NCBI GenBank assembly: GCA_037179515.1
Contig: JAXCGZ010020825.1
Span: 1 to 64,000 of the forward strand
Direction of reading: 5' to 3'
Length of the DNA: 64,000 bases
From: Halocaridina rubra
Taxonomy: Eukaryota > Arthropoda > Malacostraca > Decapoda > Atyidae
Below, one piece after another: positions 32,967-48,156 of the stretch. A program made the position numbers and the translations under genes. Below the pieces are notes generated by a model, which saw nothing but the letters and a program-made list of their open reading frames with translations, did no database searches and was not told the origin of the DNA. Position 1 is the stretch's first letter, and each line of letters begins with the position of its first letter.

Positions 32967-35499
32967 GTAGGGAAAATTAATACCAATTATAGAATTATAA
33001 ACATCTCTTTGGTTTGTGCCTGTCTTTTTTTTTTTATTTTGACCTTTATTTATTTATTCGTTTATTATTATTATTATTATAATACTTTAGATGCTACTAT
33101 ATTTGAGGGCAGTGTATACTCAACTGTTCAGTGGTATGGTCTTCAGCAATCATATTTAGTAAATGTTACGACGGGTAAGATAAGAATTTTTATTATTTTT
33201 CTTTGCATGCCTAATGAATATTTTATACAAGAGAGTGCTATTCTTTTTTTGCCCAAGAATTTTTTCTCTGAGTAACCGGAATCATAATTTTCACCTTTCC
33301 ATGTCTGTCAAAGCATAATGCATATATGGCTTTGATTTGAATATTTAATATGTAAGCTGTAATAAAAATTTTATCATTGTTTCGTACGAATTAGATATCA
33401 CTCTTACAATTATGTACTTAAAAGAAATGAGAAATACAGTCATTTATCTATTTTTTCTGAACCTACTGTTCACATCTTGCTCTTTCTGGCTTATCTAGAT
33501 TTTAACACTGCTCTCTATTAGTAAATAGGAGCTTGCAGTTACTAAGCTATATTTTTTTAAGTTTCCATATTTTCCTTTTAAGTAATGGAGAACTATTTTA
33601 TGGTATTTAAGCATGGTATTCCATATAATGTAATTATGTTAGCGTGTTAGGTATATACCTTTCACGATTGTATTAGTGTGTATTTTCTGTGGACAGAATT
33701 TAGTATATCATATCAGTTTTAAGCCATCTTTACATTTTGTGTGATTTTGTTCAGGTACTTTTCATTGTGATATTACTGTGGAATATAGATTACAGCCATT
33801 TTTGTTGAATGTGGGATATTTGCAGTTTTTTAGTCATTATGCTACTTTTATTTATAAATTGGATGGGTAATTATGAAAATGGAAATGCTATATACATACC
33901 TATGACAGGGATTAGAATCCTAGCATTGGCCTTCAAAGACACTCCTATTTAGGCTCGATACCTATCATAGATATTAAAGAATTACACAATGAAAAAACCT
34001 AACTTTCCTCAAGAATCAGTCATAATATTTATCTTATATTTATACCCAATATATTGCAGATATTTCTAGCTTTTCTTAGTTAACAGATTATATTAAAAAT
34101 CTGAGTGAGAAAATTACGCTTTTAGAATTACGTATTGAAAAAAATGAGATGTTGATTTAGTTTTAGACTTGGTCGACTGTATTTACTTACCAGCAGACTA
34201 AAAACCAGAAATTAAGTCCGTTACAATGAAAGGTAGACTGACTCTACTCTTTGAATAACTTGTAATTGTATTGGCGTTCCGTAATCGTATCTTGGGTGTT
34301 GCTGCTGATAACAATGACTATTTCCTTAATGATGATACTGCTAAGTTTTAATGAATTAGCACCACGGTTACTGACTTCTTCTTCAGATGCATATGGCATA
34401 ATGATGATGGAGAGGTTTTTCTGTAGCACAAAGCTTTTGTGTACTGGAGTAGTGCTAGTATGAGAACATTTCTCTAGTTCCATAACAGTAATGATTTGTA
34501 GAAGTCCCTGGTCGAAACTAGGGTGCTACCTCTTATTTTTGAGTTTGTACCCACTTGTTGGTGTCACATTTTATAAGCAGCATGTGCTTTGTCGCATAGG
34601 GCCATATTTTGCTCTGCATAACATTGTTTTGTCTTTTCAGACTTTCATTTATTGTAAAATATCTTTTTTCCATTAATTGTGTTATTGTATGATTATTATA
34701 AACTACAAATTATATACATGTGATTAATGTATGTATGCTCTTTGTACTTTGCTCTACTTCTCCCTTCGTAATTTTCTCATCACTGACAGTGTAAGTGTTT
34801 GGTAGGCTATGGTGGCAATTCTTGATCATGATCTCAAGTTGAAAATGCTTGTTCTTATTAAACCATTAAGGGACAGAATACACATGATTTTTTTCTTATG
34901 CTATGGGGGGATGCCTTACCTTTACAAGAGCTGCCATTTGGCGAGAGGGTAGTACTAGAGGTAACACCAAATGCTAAAAAATGCCTTGTAGTGGTAGCTT
35001 TGGGAAATTAAAATATGATAAAGGATCTAGGTAATAAATATGCTACTCTGCCTTCACTATTACAGGCTTGATGCTATCAATCACTTAATACGCGAGTTTA
35101 AAATAGTGTATTTGCAGTACACCTTTGTGTAGGTTGATCTGCCATATTGAAAGGAAATCTTTATTGTTTTACATTTGCCTTTTGATAGGTAAATACACCT
35201 CTAAATTTTAACCTGTGGTTAAAGTCTATCGTCTGGAGGGTTTAATATGATTCTTGCAGCTAAAGAAATCATGCATATGTCATACTTGAGTTACTGAAAT
35301 ATTTTCTGGCTCTCGTGAGTGAGAGAAAATTATTGGGTAGAGGAGCAGTGAAAGATGAGAAGTAAAGAAGCCAAGAAGAGTAGAAAGAAAAAGATCCTAA
35401 AACTATTTTATTTAGTTTGAGCATTTTTACCTGGAATATTATTGTGAGGCACGAGTTTTTCTAAATCTGATTTTAAGAACCTTCCTTAATCTGACAGGC

Positions 35500-35890
35500 T
35501 TGGTAGATGAGGTTGGCAACATTGTTCTCTAATTTTCTTTCATCGAGTTTCAGGTTTTGTTCAGTGGCTATCTTCTTAAATGCTGTTACACATGTCTTCA
35601 CTCAGTATTGATTATTGCTTCCTATGATGATGACATCAGTGTAGACATATGTTCCCATGATAATCTTTTTATGGATCAGATTAGTAATAGTGCATTGGAA
35701 AATCGCTACTAAATTGATGAGGCCAAAGGGTCGTCGAGTGAATTGTATAGCTCTCCAATAGCCTCTAAAGCAGCATATTTCTTTTCCCATTTTCGAAGTG
35801 GACGTTTATTGTATGTGGATTGAGGTCCATCTTAGTGCAGATCTTGAATGTTGAGAAGTTATTAAATATGTTAGTTAAGGATTCTGACTG
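35500..35890 (-). pseudogene. Gypsy-type LTR retrotransposon reverse transcriptase fossil
   Basis: On the minus strand two frames join into a recognisable LTR-element RT. The upstream frame gives F-S-T-F-K-I-C-T-K-M-D-L, the motif A block with its aspartate. After a frameshift, 35602-35790 gives Y-W-R-A-I-Q-F-T-R-R-P-F-G-L-I-N, then V-A-I-F-Q, then the motif C block as Y-V-Y-T-D-V-I-I-I-G-S, where the family has Y-x-D-D. The reading then continues past a stop as T-A-F-K-K-I-A-T-E-Q-N-L-K-L. The lost aspartate and the breaks make it inactive. No LTR was found; the frame at 35971-36168 may be more of the same element. Confidence 0.7.
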
Positions 35891-36793
35891 GACAAGTCTA
35901 CTGATGGTAGCTGAATAATGGAATGTCGCGGGTAACTAAAACTTCGCACTCCATGGTGAGTTAGGATTTTTTATGATCCCCGCAGTCTCTTTGACAATTT
36001 GAGGCTTTTAGCAAGACAGATAGCCATATCTGTTATCACTTCAGCAGTTATACACACAAAGTTTATGTATTTATAAGTGAATGTCTCTGTGTGCGCATCG
36101 TCATCTATATTAATAATGAACAAAAAATTTGTAGTTGATTCTTTTTGATAGATAAGTGCAGTTCGCATCTAACTACATCACTGACAATTATGCAAGCCCT
36201 GGTATTTCAAAACATTTTCGTTTATAAATGACTACATTACTTGTTTGTATCATTTGTCTTGCATAGAAGCATTAAAACTGAACAAATGAGTATTTAGAGA
36301 GCATTACAAACATTATTGCCTGTTTTTATTTCATTTCGTTCTTTGGTTGTAGCATAAAATAAAAAAAAATGACAAAATTAAGGGTATACTATCATCTTCT
36401 TTTCCTTATGGCTCTCTAAAAGGTATTAATAGGTTAAATGGCTGTATTTCTGATAATACTTATATTTTCATTTAGGCACTGAAAGAAAAGTAATATACAG
36501 TATAAGCAGAAATATATGTAGCTCTAAAGGCTACTTACTCTCAACTGTTTAAACTGATTTAAAGAAGATGGAATATTCTTAGTTGTGTGTATTTTCCATT
36601 GTGAGTTTATTAGTAATGGAAAAAGTTTAGTTTTTTGCATTCTTCTGTCTTATAAGCTACGGTTTATTTTCCATCCATTATTACTTTAAAAAATACATTT
36701 GTGTAGAATTCTATTATTTAACGGCCTCAGGTACTTTTGAATAGGATGTAATAGAATATTTTTTCGTGTAACATGTAATATTTTTTCCTTTTA

Positions 36794-36915
<122 letters not shown>

Positions 36916-38300
36916 TTGGCATAAATCATACCAAAAAGTTAATTAGCCAATTTGCTTAGTCACAGCTTCTAGTAAATAAAATCTTTTAAACTAGAATATG
37001 CTGGAAATTGTACAAATTTATATAACTTTTCAAAACACATCACTCCAATTCATAAATACATTTTTGCCATTAACATTTACCCTTTTCAAATATTATCAGT
37101 GATATGAAGATGTAATTTTTTTAATAGTACAACAAAATTACTGTAAACTAATGTACGAGTGTGCATCGTCTGGGAGTATGATCTTTTGCTTCCTCTTATT
37201 TTTCAAGAAAAATAATAACACTGAACAAGCATTTAAGGAATCAGTAGGTTTTAGGAATCAGTAGGTTTTTATGTGATAATGGCCGCTCTTATATTATAAA
37301 CTCCTTTAATAGTTTATGTATTTTTTTTTATTTTCAGTATACTGATTATTCTAACTTCTACTAATATTTTCTAACGATTAACAGAATATTTATGTATTAG
37401 TTCTCTACATTTATGTTAGCATTTTTATTTTTATTTTTTCAAGTGCTGGATATAGATTATCACTCACCATTTGAAATATTTGTTATAGTAATATTTTCAT
37501 TATTTCATGAATTAGAAAATGTTTTTAATGTTGTCCTTCGGTTTTATAAGGTATATATTTCTACTAAAAACGATAATTGATATATGCAATGTAGATCTTG
37601 TGTGTCTGGATATCCATATCTGGTTATGGACTTGCCAACAATTTTTGTTTATACTGTTCTCCGAAAATAATCGTACCCCTACAGGTAACACCACTGAAGT
37701 TTCTCACACCGAATCTTTGCAGTAATGATATATATAAATGTTATCAGGGCATTAGTGAGGTCATTACATCTTAATTTATGACCCACCAATTAAAACACTG
37801 GACACATCACTCCATCTACTTCTACTCCTACTTTGTTTTAAGCTTGTTAGTGTATTGCTAGTAGAAGAGATTTCTATTTACTCTGTATTTATAATTTTAT
37901 CTCCTTGCCTATCATTTAGTCAAGGTTATTTTATCATACATATGCATATACATAAATATAATAGCTTTGATTCCTTTCAGACTCAGAAAAAACTGTGGAG
38001 CTTTCATACTTTTTTTCAGTTTTCTAGTTTCCCCTTATATACATCTTTAGATTTCTGTTTCTGTAGTTGTAGTGACTGCCTATAGACTATGTCATGATAC
38101 ATTTTTTTCTATTAGAATTTAAAGGAAATGGCTTTAATTCAGCTGTTGCCTCCTGCTTTGAAATGAGCGAATATATTCGCAAGTCAACTTTGAAATTCAA
38201 TAATTGAAAATATATTCATGGATATTCCTTTATAATGAAAAAAAATATAATATATACTGATGGAGAAAACAATATCTAATTATAAACTGTCTCTTTCAAG

Positions 38301-38384
38301 AATTTTTTCAAGGACCCATGGAACGTCTTTGACTTCATTACTGTGGTTGGATCCATCATTGATGCGTTGGTTGTAGAGTTTGGG
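38301..38384 (+). CDS. cac: Cav2 channel exon: domain IV S3
   Basis: An 84-nt exon of 28 codons, in phase at both ends. It encodes the S2-S3 turn and S3 helix of repeat IV: NFFKDPWNVFDFITVVGSII then D-A-L-V-V-E-F-G. The N-F-F-K-D-P-W-N start and V-x-G-S-I-x-D-A core match arthropod Cav2. S3 carries the aspartates of the voltage sensor that pair with S4 charges. It would follow either IVS2 exon without a frame change. The acceptor AG is at 38299-38300 and the donor gtaagt at 38385. The following IVS4 exon was not found in the remaining 25.6 kb. Confidence 0.95.
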
Positions 38385-38724
38385 GTAAGTTTTATTTCTA
38401 CCAAGCTGTTGTTGATACGAGATATTATATATACCAATATGTGCCAATTTACTATTGGCTGACTATAAAATTTTCAGGTTTCTAGTAGAGTGATAGTGGA
38501 AAAGTAGTTCAGACAAAAACTATTAAGTTGAATAAGAATGGTGACATAGAATTGCATCTTACAGAGGTAGCATGTATTTACAAAAAAAGTTAGTGACGAC
38601 TTCTTTCTACTGAAGAATTTCTAACTAACTCTCTATCTATCTGTCCGTGTTTGTCTGTTTGTATCTATCTATCTGTCTATCTCACACAGTCATTTAGTCC
38701 ACCTCACATATGCTGTTTTGTTTA

Positions 38725-38873
<149 letters not shown>

Positions 38874-39937
38874 CTTTTTTATGCAAGGATAGGTTCTCAA
38901 ATGGCTCGTGCAAACCTAATTTCGCATAATTTAAAGAGTATATTTCCATAAGGAATACTTTTAATAGGCATAGATAAGTTCCACAAGCTTGTATAATCAC
39001 ACACACTACCAAAGAAAAAAGCTAGTTAAACACACTTTACAATTACATAAGCAAGCTCATATATGTATGTAAGATAAAAATAAACAAATACAGTATTAAA
39101 GATATACAGGGTACAGATAAATAAAAAAAAATAAACAAATGCAACACTAGAATACTTAACATGCTTCGCATAACTCTTGGAAACTGCAACTTTTTTTTGC
39201 AAGTCTTGGCATATTCAGCTTTTTCATTCTGTAATGCCTGAAATATAACAGTATTAAAGATGTAACAGAAAAATAAAAATAAACAACTTATACAGGTGTA
39301 TTCGCTCTGTATACGGTGGATAACAGGCATACTGGGACGTGCTTGGTGGCGGTGAAGAGGTGACTTAAGTGGTAGGAGAGAGGAAAAGAGAAGGAAGGGG
39401 GACAGCTAACCCCTGATTGTGGTTGGGGCTCATTCTGCTTAGATATGCTGGGTTGAGGGTCATCAAAATCACTTGTTTTGAATGAGAAGTAGGTATGAAG
39501 AGTTGCCTGCCGTGCAACCTTCCTCTTTTCTTGCGAAGGTCATGGTAGCAACCAACATCTTGCATGACCCTTCGGAACATCAAGCCTGAATGCTTTACAT
39601 TAGGATCTTTCTTATCCAAAATAACCAAGGCCTTTATACTGAATGTTTTCATGGGGTTCTCATGAAGTTTGGCTGCTGCTCCTTTTACTCTTCCTCCTCA
39701 CGTTGTCACTGAGCTTCCATATTATCCAAATCCTCGGTAGTCAGTTCCTCCATGTGGGAAGCAAGCAGGGCATCCACATCCTCTTCAACAGTGTCAGAGA
39801 ATCCCACGAACGAGCTGAATAGCCTCAAGGTTTTCTTTGAAAGCCAATCATTGAGACGAAAACTCGTGAATGAGTATGTAAGGTGCTGGCAAAGTTCCTT
39901 TCAAGCCCTATTCAAACATGACTGTGTAACCTCAGCC

Positions 39938-40037
39938 CAATAATCCCTCACAAACCAAATGGCATGCTTGATATTAACCTCTTTCCAATAATCCCTCACA
40001 AACCAAATGGCATGCCTGATATTAACCTCTTTTCAAT
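39938..40037. repeat. 48-bp tandem duplication inside the Tigger copy
   Basis: The segment ccaataatccctcacaaacc through attaacctctt is repeated directly. On the minus strand it duplicates a short coding stretch (F-V-R-D-Y-W-K-E-V-N-I). Confidence 0.8.
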
Positions 40038-40919
40038 AATCCTTAACTACTTTTTTCTTAACCTCTTATCACCGAGAGATCTGGGGCATCAGCGGCCTTT
40101 TTAAGGTCGGCCATGGTGAAGTCAGCCTTCCTGCTGAGGTCTTTCCTAAGGTAATGCAATTCCAGCATTTGTATTACCCCCTGGTCCATTTGTTGGAGTA
40201 GTGAAGTTGTATTTGGCGGCAGAAACACTTTTATATTCGAGTTCAAATTGACAGAGGATGGGCTGGAACTTTATCCAAAACGAGAAAAATTTTGAAGGGT
40301 ATATCCTGACTCTTACAATAAAATTCTAACTCTTTTGGGAGATGCTCCAAGAAATAATATTTAAAAATACTTCCAATCATCCATCCTTTCTTATTTGCGT
40401 ACCAGTACACTGGGAGTAACTGTTCATAATAACCCTTCAGTGCACGAGGGTTTTCCAAGTGATAAATCAGTACAGGCTTCAGTTTCAGGTCATCCTCAGC
40501 ATTAGCACTAAGCATCAGCATAAAGCAATCTTTTGCTGCCTTATATCCTGAAGCACGTTTTTTTTTCAGTGGATATAAATGTCCTGTCTGGCATTCATTT
40601 CCAGTATAAAGAAGTTTTGTCCATATTAATAATCTGCTTAGCCGTATATCCCCTTTCGTCTATGATATCCTTCAATTCACTAGGAAATCGCTTTTCCGCC
40701 TCCAAATCAACTGATGCGCTCTCAACTTGTGTTTTTTTGGTTGTGATAACCAAACCTGCGCTGAAAGTTTGCAAACCAGCCAGGGCTAGCTGCAAAGGGT
40801 TTCACTTCGCCTTCTACCTACTGCTTGAAATGTTCATAAATTTAACTCGCTTTTTCTTCCACAACACTTTAAGGCATGTTTGTTGTTTGTTTGTTCTTTA
40901 TGGTCATCCACATTAATAA

Positions 40920-41300
40920 CATCTTTTCCATTCTCTCCATTGCTATGTACGTGGATGAGCATTAAGAACAAACAGCAAACAAACTTGCCATATAATATCG
41001 TCAGGGAAAAAGCGTGCGAGAGCGCATCAGCTGATATGGAGGCGGCAAAACGTTTGCAGATAGAGGTTCGTTCTCCCGCATCCTCCTCCTCTTCTACCGC
41101 TTAATGCGATCAGATATTATGGAGAGAATGGAGAAAATGCTAAGTATGTGGATGAGCATTATGAACAAACAGCGAACAAACTTGCCATATAATATCGTCA
41201 GGGAAAAAGTATGCGAGAGTGCTTCAGCTGATACAGAGGCGGCAAAACGTTTGCAGATAGAGGTTCGTTCTCCCGCATCCTCCTCCTCTTCTACCACTTA
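40920..41300 (+). pseudogene. Duplicated Tigger DNA-binding segment, two direct copies
   Basis: Two near-identical segments (about 40920-41103 and 41129-41301) encode, on the + strand, W-M-S-I-x-N-K-Q then N-L-P-Y-N-I-V-R-E-K, then E-S-A-S-A-D-x-E-A-A-K-R-L. They resemble the CENP-B type helix-turn-helix of Tigger transposases fused by deletion to the region before the DDE domain. They lie opposite to the rest of the transposon. Confidence 0.55.
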
Positions 41301-41535
41301 AGTTACGTGCTCACCGCCACCATATACGTTCCAGTGTATGCCTGTTGCCCACCGCATAATAGAGTATGTTAATTTGCTTGCTATACAGTAAATCTGAATA
41401 TCTTTCAATAGAAATAGCTATATGTCTCTCTGCTTTGTTATGTACTGTACTTGTAAAATATATTTTACTTGTCTTATATCTTTGGCATAGTGTGTCTATG
41501 TACGATTGTGAAACGTATCTGTGCCCATTATCATT

Positions 41536-41537
<2 letters not shown>

Positions 41538-41612
<75 letters not shown>

Positions 41613-41613
41613 T

Positions 41614-41651
<38 letters not shown>
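41538..41651. repeat. (AT)n microsatellite
   Basis: AT dinucleotides with three phase breaks, ending in a short acacac run directly before the inverted-repeat element at 41658. Confidence 0.94.
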
Positions 41652-41657
<6 letters not shown>

Positions 41658-41659
<2 letters not shown>

Positions 41660-42409
41660 GTGGTGATCCCAACCCACGAACTTAATCCGTTCCCAAAAAC
41701 TGTTCTTGGGTTAGATTTATTTTTCCCATTGAAAAGCATGTAAATTCAATTAATCCGTTCCTGGTCACAATAAATATTCATTTTAAAATTTTCTTAGTCA
41801 CTAAAAACATGAAATATAATGCAGGTTAATTGTATTTCATCTGTAAAAGGAAAATTACATTAATAATAGAGAGGAATTCTACTGTATTAAAGTACAACAT
41901 GTACATATTCAGGTACACAGTATATACTAGCTGATACCCAGTATAAAATAGCAAAGTCCAACACTTAGTTGTTACATTCTCCCATTAATAACAAATACAG
42001 TAGGAAAGAGTACATACTGTAGGTTAAAAACAAGAATGTAGGTAAGAAACAGTACTGTATTTACCTTTATGCATGATTGTTGCTGGCATACAAGGATGGT
42101 GGTGGAGGAGGAGGTGGACTAATTTATGGAAGGAGAGGCCCCCAATATCACAAACACTTTTAACTTTCTTAGAAGTCACAATAAGGGCTATATGAAAGGT
42201 AAAACAATGAAAAATAAAGCAAGAACTATGAACAGATCATGAACAAACCACACAGCGCGGGAACCAATGCAGAACGGAGAGCAGGCAAATGGGACACATG
42301 GTGGCTTGGCCAACACATGTGTGTTCTTGGGTTGGATTTTGTTCGTGGGTTGGGGTAAAAAAAATTTCAAAATTTTGTTTGTGGGTTGTTTCGTGGATTG
42401 GGGTCATCA

Positions 42410-42412
<3 letters not shown>
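41658..42412. mobile_element. Non-autonomous TA-target transposon in (AT)n
   Basis: A 755-bp element with inverted ends: left cagtggtgatcccaacccac and right, read on the complement, cagtgatgaccccaatccac. The left end is followed by ACGAAC and the right by ACGAAA, and further blocks of the same motif recur inside both ends. It has no coding frame beyond short chance ones. It sits between two (AT)n arrays (to 41651 and from 42413), as expected for a Tc1/mariner/pogo-type element that inserts at TA. Confidence 0.8.

Positions 42413-42496
<84 letters not shown>
42413..42496. repeat. (TA)n microsatellite between two transposons
   Basis: About 84 bp of pure TA that directly joins the right end of the 41658 element to the left end of the next one. 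Confidence 0.95.
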
Positions 42497-45392
<2,896 letters not shown>

Positions 45393-46029
45393 TGATCCCT
45401 CGTTTATCGCGGGGGTTTGGTTCCGGGACCGACCGCAATAGGTGAATTTCCGCGAAGTAGGATCACCCTATATGTACATAGGTATTTTATATTTATTTTT
45501 ACGTTTACTGTATAAACCCTCCCTGTACTGTTAACAAATCACCCTTTACTTTTTTAAGAACAGTGTACAAGCATAAATTTAAATTTTTTTGTATATGAAA
45601 GTGATAGGTAAACTTACCGTGAATGAGGTGGTAATGATATGGCATCGTTGAGAAGGTTGCAGATGGTCACCGAACGAGCCATATTATCATCATCTTCTTG
45701 TGAGAGTTGTTGGAGTGTTTTCACGTGTTCGTAAATGGCTGCCAGACATTCCAGTGTAAGGCCAGGTTCTTCGATTTCCTCGTGGCTAAGTTACTAAGTG
45801 AATTGAATATACAGTACATAGGAAAACCCTTGATCGTTATGAAAAATATGGAAGTGGAGAGGCCAAGTATCCTATCAGTGATATTTTGAAATACAGTACT
45901 ACTTTGGACTTTGTACAAACTGGTCTCAATTCAGGTCAGTCTTCAAAAACCAATTGTGTTCCTTCTCCTTCTATGATGGAGGTGGATGGCATTGAAAACT
46001 GTGAAAATGACACTAATGCTCCTCCAGTA

Positions 46030-46440
46030 GAGGAAATCTCTTTTAAATCACACGTTCAAGAAGATATGCAGAAGCCGCTTGAATTAAAGAGGAGTCTGTT
46101 GAGGCAAAGGAAACGATACTGATGCTCCTCCTTAGTAGAGGAAATCTCTTGTAAATCACACGTTAAAGAAGATCTGCAGAAGCCGCTTGAAATTAAAGAG
46201 AAGGCTGTTAAGGCAAAGGAAATGATACTGATGCTCCCCCAGTAGAGGAAATCTCTTATATATCACACGTTAAAGAAGATATGCAGAAGCCACTTGAATT
46301 AAAGAGGAGTCTGTTGAGGCAAAAGAAACGATACTGATGCTCCCCCAGTAGAGGAAATCTCTTGTAAATCACACGTTAAAGAAGATCTGCAAGAGCCGCT
46401 TGAAATTAAAAAGAGGCCTTTTGAGGCATAGGAGACTGTT
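46030..46440 (+). repeat. Four tandem units of about 107 bp, former coding repeat
   Basis: Units start at 46030, 46138, 46245 and 46351 at the motif gaggaaatctctt. When in frame each encodes about 36 residues of the form V-E-E-I-S-C-K-S-H-V-K-E-D-L-Q-K-P-L-E. Unit lengths of 106-108 bp mean that frames have drifted. The protein is not known to me. Confidence 0.85.
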
Positions 46441-46663
46441 ATCAAAAGAACCCAACCCCTGAAGCATAACATATTAATAAGCATAACGCGAACTGCGCAC
46501 ATGTCAGTTAGACTGAACAAGTGAGGTGAAACAATTGAAGATGATGGGAGAACCAAACTTCAATCAAAATGCCAATCAGACCCCATGATACAGAACATAC
46601 AGAAAAACAATTCTGTGATTTGTCATCTCCCACCCTTTCAGCCAATAGCATTCCATGAACTAT

Positions 46664-47330
46664 CTCACGTAGGTGCGAGCCTTTGCGTTTTCCAAGACGC
46701 CAATACAGTGTATGCTATCGCACAGTATTTCACATGGTGCAATACTGTGAGTGTATATGTTTAAATTTGTTTTTTACTATTTTTTATTGTTTTATTACTC
46801 TTAGGCTAGGAAATACTTATTTTATCAATAAAATAATGAAAATTTCAATATGTACTAGCTCATGCTGGTGCAACCCTTTTCGTTTTCCGAAACGCTGATA
46901 CCGGTATCTTATTTTACACGGTGTAATACTGTGATTATTTATGTTTTTTACTGTTTTATTATTGTTAGACTAAGAAATAAATTTTTTTTATCAATAAAAT
47001 AATGAAGCTACTGGAAATTTTAATATATGCTAGCTCACGTAGGTGTGACCCTTTGGGTTTTCCGAAGCGCTGATACCGGTATCGTACTTTCTATGGTGCA
47101 GAGTTACATGTTCAAATTTATGGGGGGTTTTTTACTATTTCTTACTGTTTTATTATTCTTAGGCTTGGAAATCCATTTTTGTATCAATAAAATAATGAAA
47201 ATTTTTGTTTTCAATAAAATAATGAAAATACTGAAAATTTTTAATTTTTTTTTTATATTTTCGCATATACCCAGAAAAAACTTGCCAAAAAAAACCGCGA
47301 TGGGCTGAATTCGCGATAGGTGAACCGCGA
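46664..47330. repeat. Three tandem subterminal units (about 175-195 bp) in T2
   Basis: Units begin at about 46664, 46859 and 47034 with a ctcacgtaggtgcgaccctt-like block, followed by a gataccggtatcgta-like block and an ataaaataatgaaaat-like block. Copy T1 has this only once (from about 43286). Confidence 0.8.
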
Positions 47331-47345
47331 TATAGCAAAGGATTA

Positions 47346-47348
<3 letters not shown>

Positions 47349-47412
<64 letters not shown>
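47349..47412. repeat. (TA)n microsatellite
   Basis: About 64 bp of TA joining transposon T2 to the next element. Confidence 0.95.
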
Positions 47413-47413
<1 letters not shown>

Positions 47414-47424
47414 TTGTATTTATA

Positions 47425-47744
47425 CAGGGGGTCCTCTGTTTACAATATCCTTGAATTACAATGTTGTATGGTTACAACATGTCTACCATATATTATTGTG
47501 CTTCATTTTTGAGAATTTTTGACCCTTATTATGTCTCCCGAGCGTAAACCAAATTTTTCTGATAACAAGACAAGGAAAGCCATCACCATGGAAGTGAAAT
47601 TAGAGATAGTAAAATGCATGGAAAAGGGAAAACTTTACTATTCCAATAGCATTGGTGCTTATTTAGGTGTGTTCTGACTCGCACTGAAATTCGGGTTACA
47701 TTACTTTTCAGGAGCGGAACTTTAATATAAATCGAGGATCCCTG
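47425..47744 (+). mobile_element. Small Tigger-derived transposon, 320 bp, with TA target duplication
   Basis: It has inverted ends cagggggtcctctgttta and (complement) cagggatcctcgattta, each flanked by TA. Inside, a frame from about 47530 reads M-S-P-E-R-K, then R-K-A-I-T-M-E-V-K-L-E-I-V-K and stops after about 50 codons. This is the start of a Tigger DNA-binding domain, so the element is an internally deleted derivative of another Tigger family. Confidence 0.8.
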
Positions 47745-47769
47745 TATATACACACAGACACACACACAG

Positions 47770-48092
47770 GGGGGATATGGTGACAGTCTTTAAATTCCTT
47801 CATGGTTATGATAGAGTGGATAGGGATCGATATTTTGATATGGCTGGCTCTAGAACTAGAGGTCATAGTTTGAAGCTTCGTAAGAAAACTTCTTTGCAGG
47901 ATGTAAGGAAATACTTTTTCACTGCAAGAGTAGTTGATAATTGGAATTGGCTAAGCGAGGAGGTAGTTAATGCTATCTCAATCCATAGTTTTAAGGACAG
48001 GTATGATAAGTATCACTAAGTATAAAATGGAACCGATGAGGAGACGGGAAGAAACGAGCTTTGGGCTCTTTCCCGTAAACACAATTAGGTAA

Positions 48093-48093
<1 letters not shown>
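47770..48093 (+). mobile_element. LINE family A copy A4, 3' fragment
   Basis: A 5'-truncated copy joined at its start to an acacacac run (47751-47769). The frame 47777-48019 encodes the last 80 residues of the family A polyprotein (M-V-T-V-F-K-F-L-H-G-Y-D to K-D-R-Y-D-K-Y-H), followed by the family 3' UTR ending ggtaatcacac and an (AC)n tail. Confidence 0.93.

Positions 48094-48155
<62 letters not shown>
48094..48155. repeat. (AC)n tail of A4 / junction with A5
   Basis: About 60 bp of pure AC between the end of A4 and the truncated start of A5. Confidence 0.95.

Positions 48156-48156
<1 letters not shown>

Larger units (their letters stand above)
39305..41364 (-). mobile_element. Tigger-like DNA transposon with long inverted ends, decayed
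   Basis: About 2.06 kb bounded by inverted repeats of roughly 65-70 bp: left 39305-39374 (core aacaggcatactgggacgtg, then ggtggcggtga) and right 41292-41364 as its complement. The minus strand encodes transposase pieces in order: 40595-40795 (E-S-A-S-V-D-L-E-A-E-K-R-F-P, then I-I-N-M-D-K-T-S-L-Y-W-K), 40243-40521 (A-L-K-G-Y-Y-E..., ending V-L-D-K-V-P-A-H-P) and 40058-40246 (F-L-P-P-N-T-T-S-L-L-Q-Q-M-D-Q-G-V-I). The tail lies near 39370-39720 (E-E-L-T-T-E-D-L, D-D-P-Q-P-S). Frameshifts and stops break it. Its N-terminal third is rearranged: two tandem copies of a DNA-binding segment lie at 40920-41300 in the opposite orientation. Confidence 0.85.

Noticed and set aside
33091..33174. An 84-nt segment with acceptor- and donor-like borders after exon 5b, same length as the IVS3 exon
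   Set aside because: In the phase required it has stop codons, and its sequence does not resemble S3; the equal length is a coincidence.
34244..34483. Hydrophobic open frames on both strands as a possible membrane protein or channel exon
   Set aside because: No channel motif, no fitting splice sites, composition typical of chance frames in AT-rich sequence.
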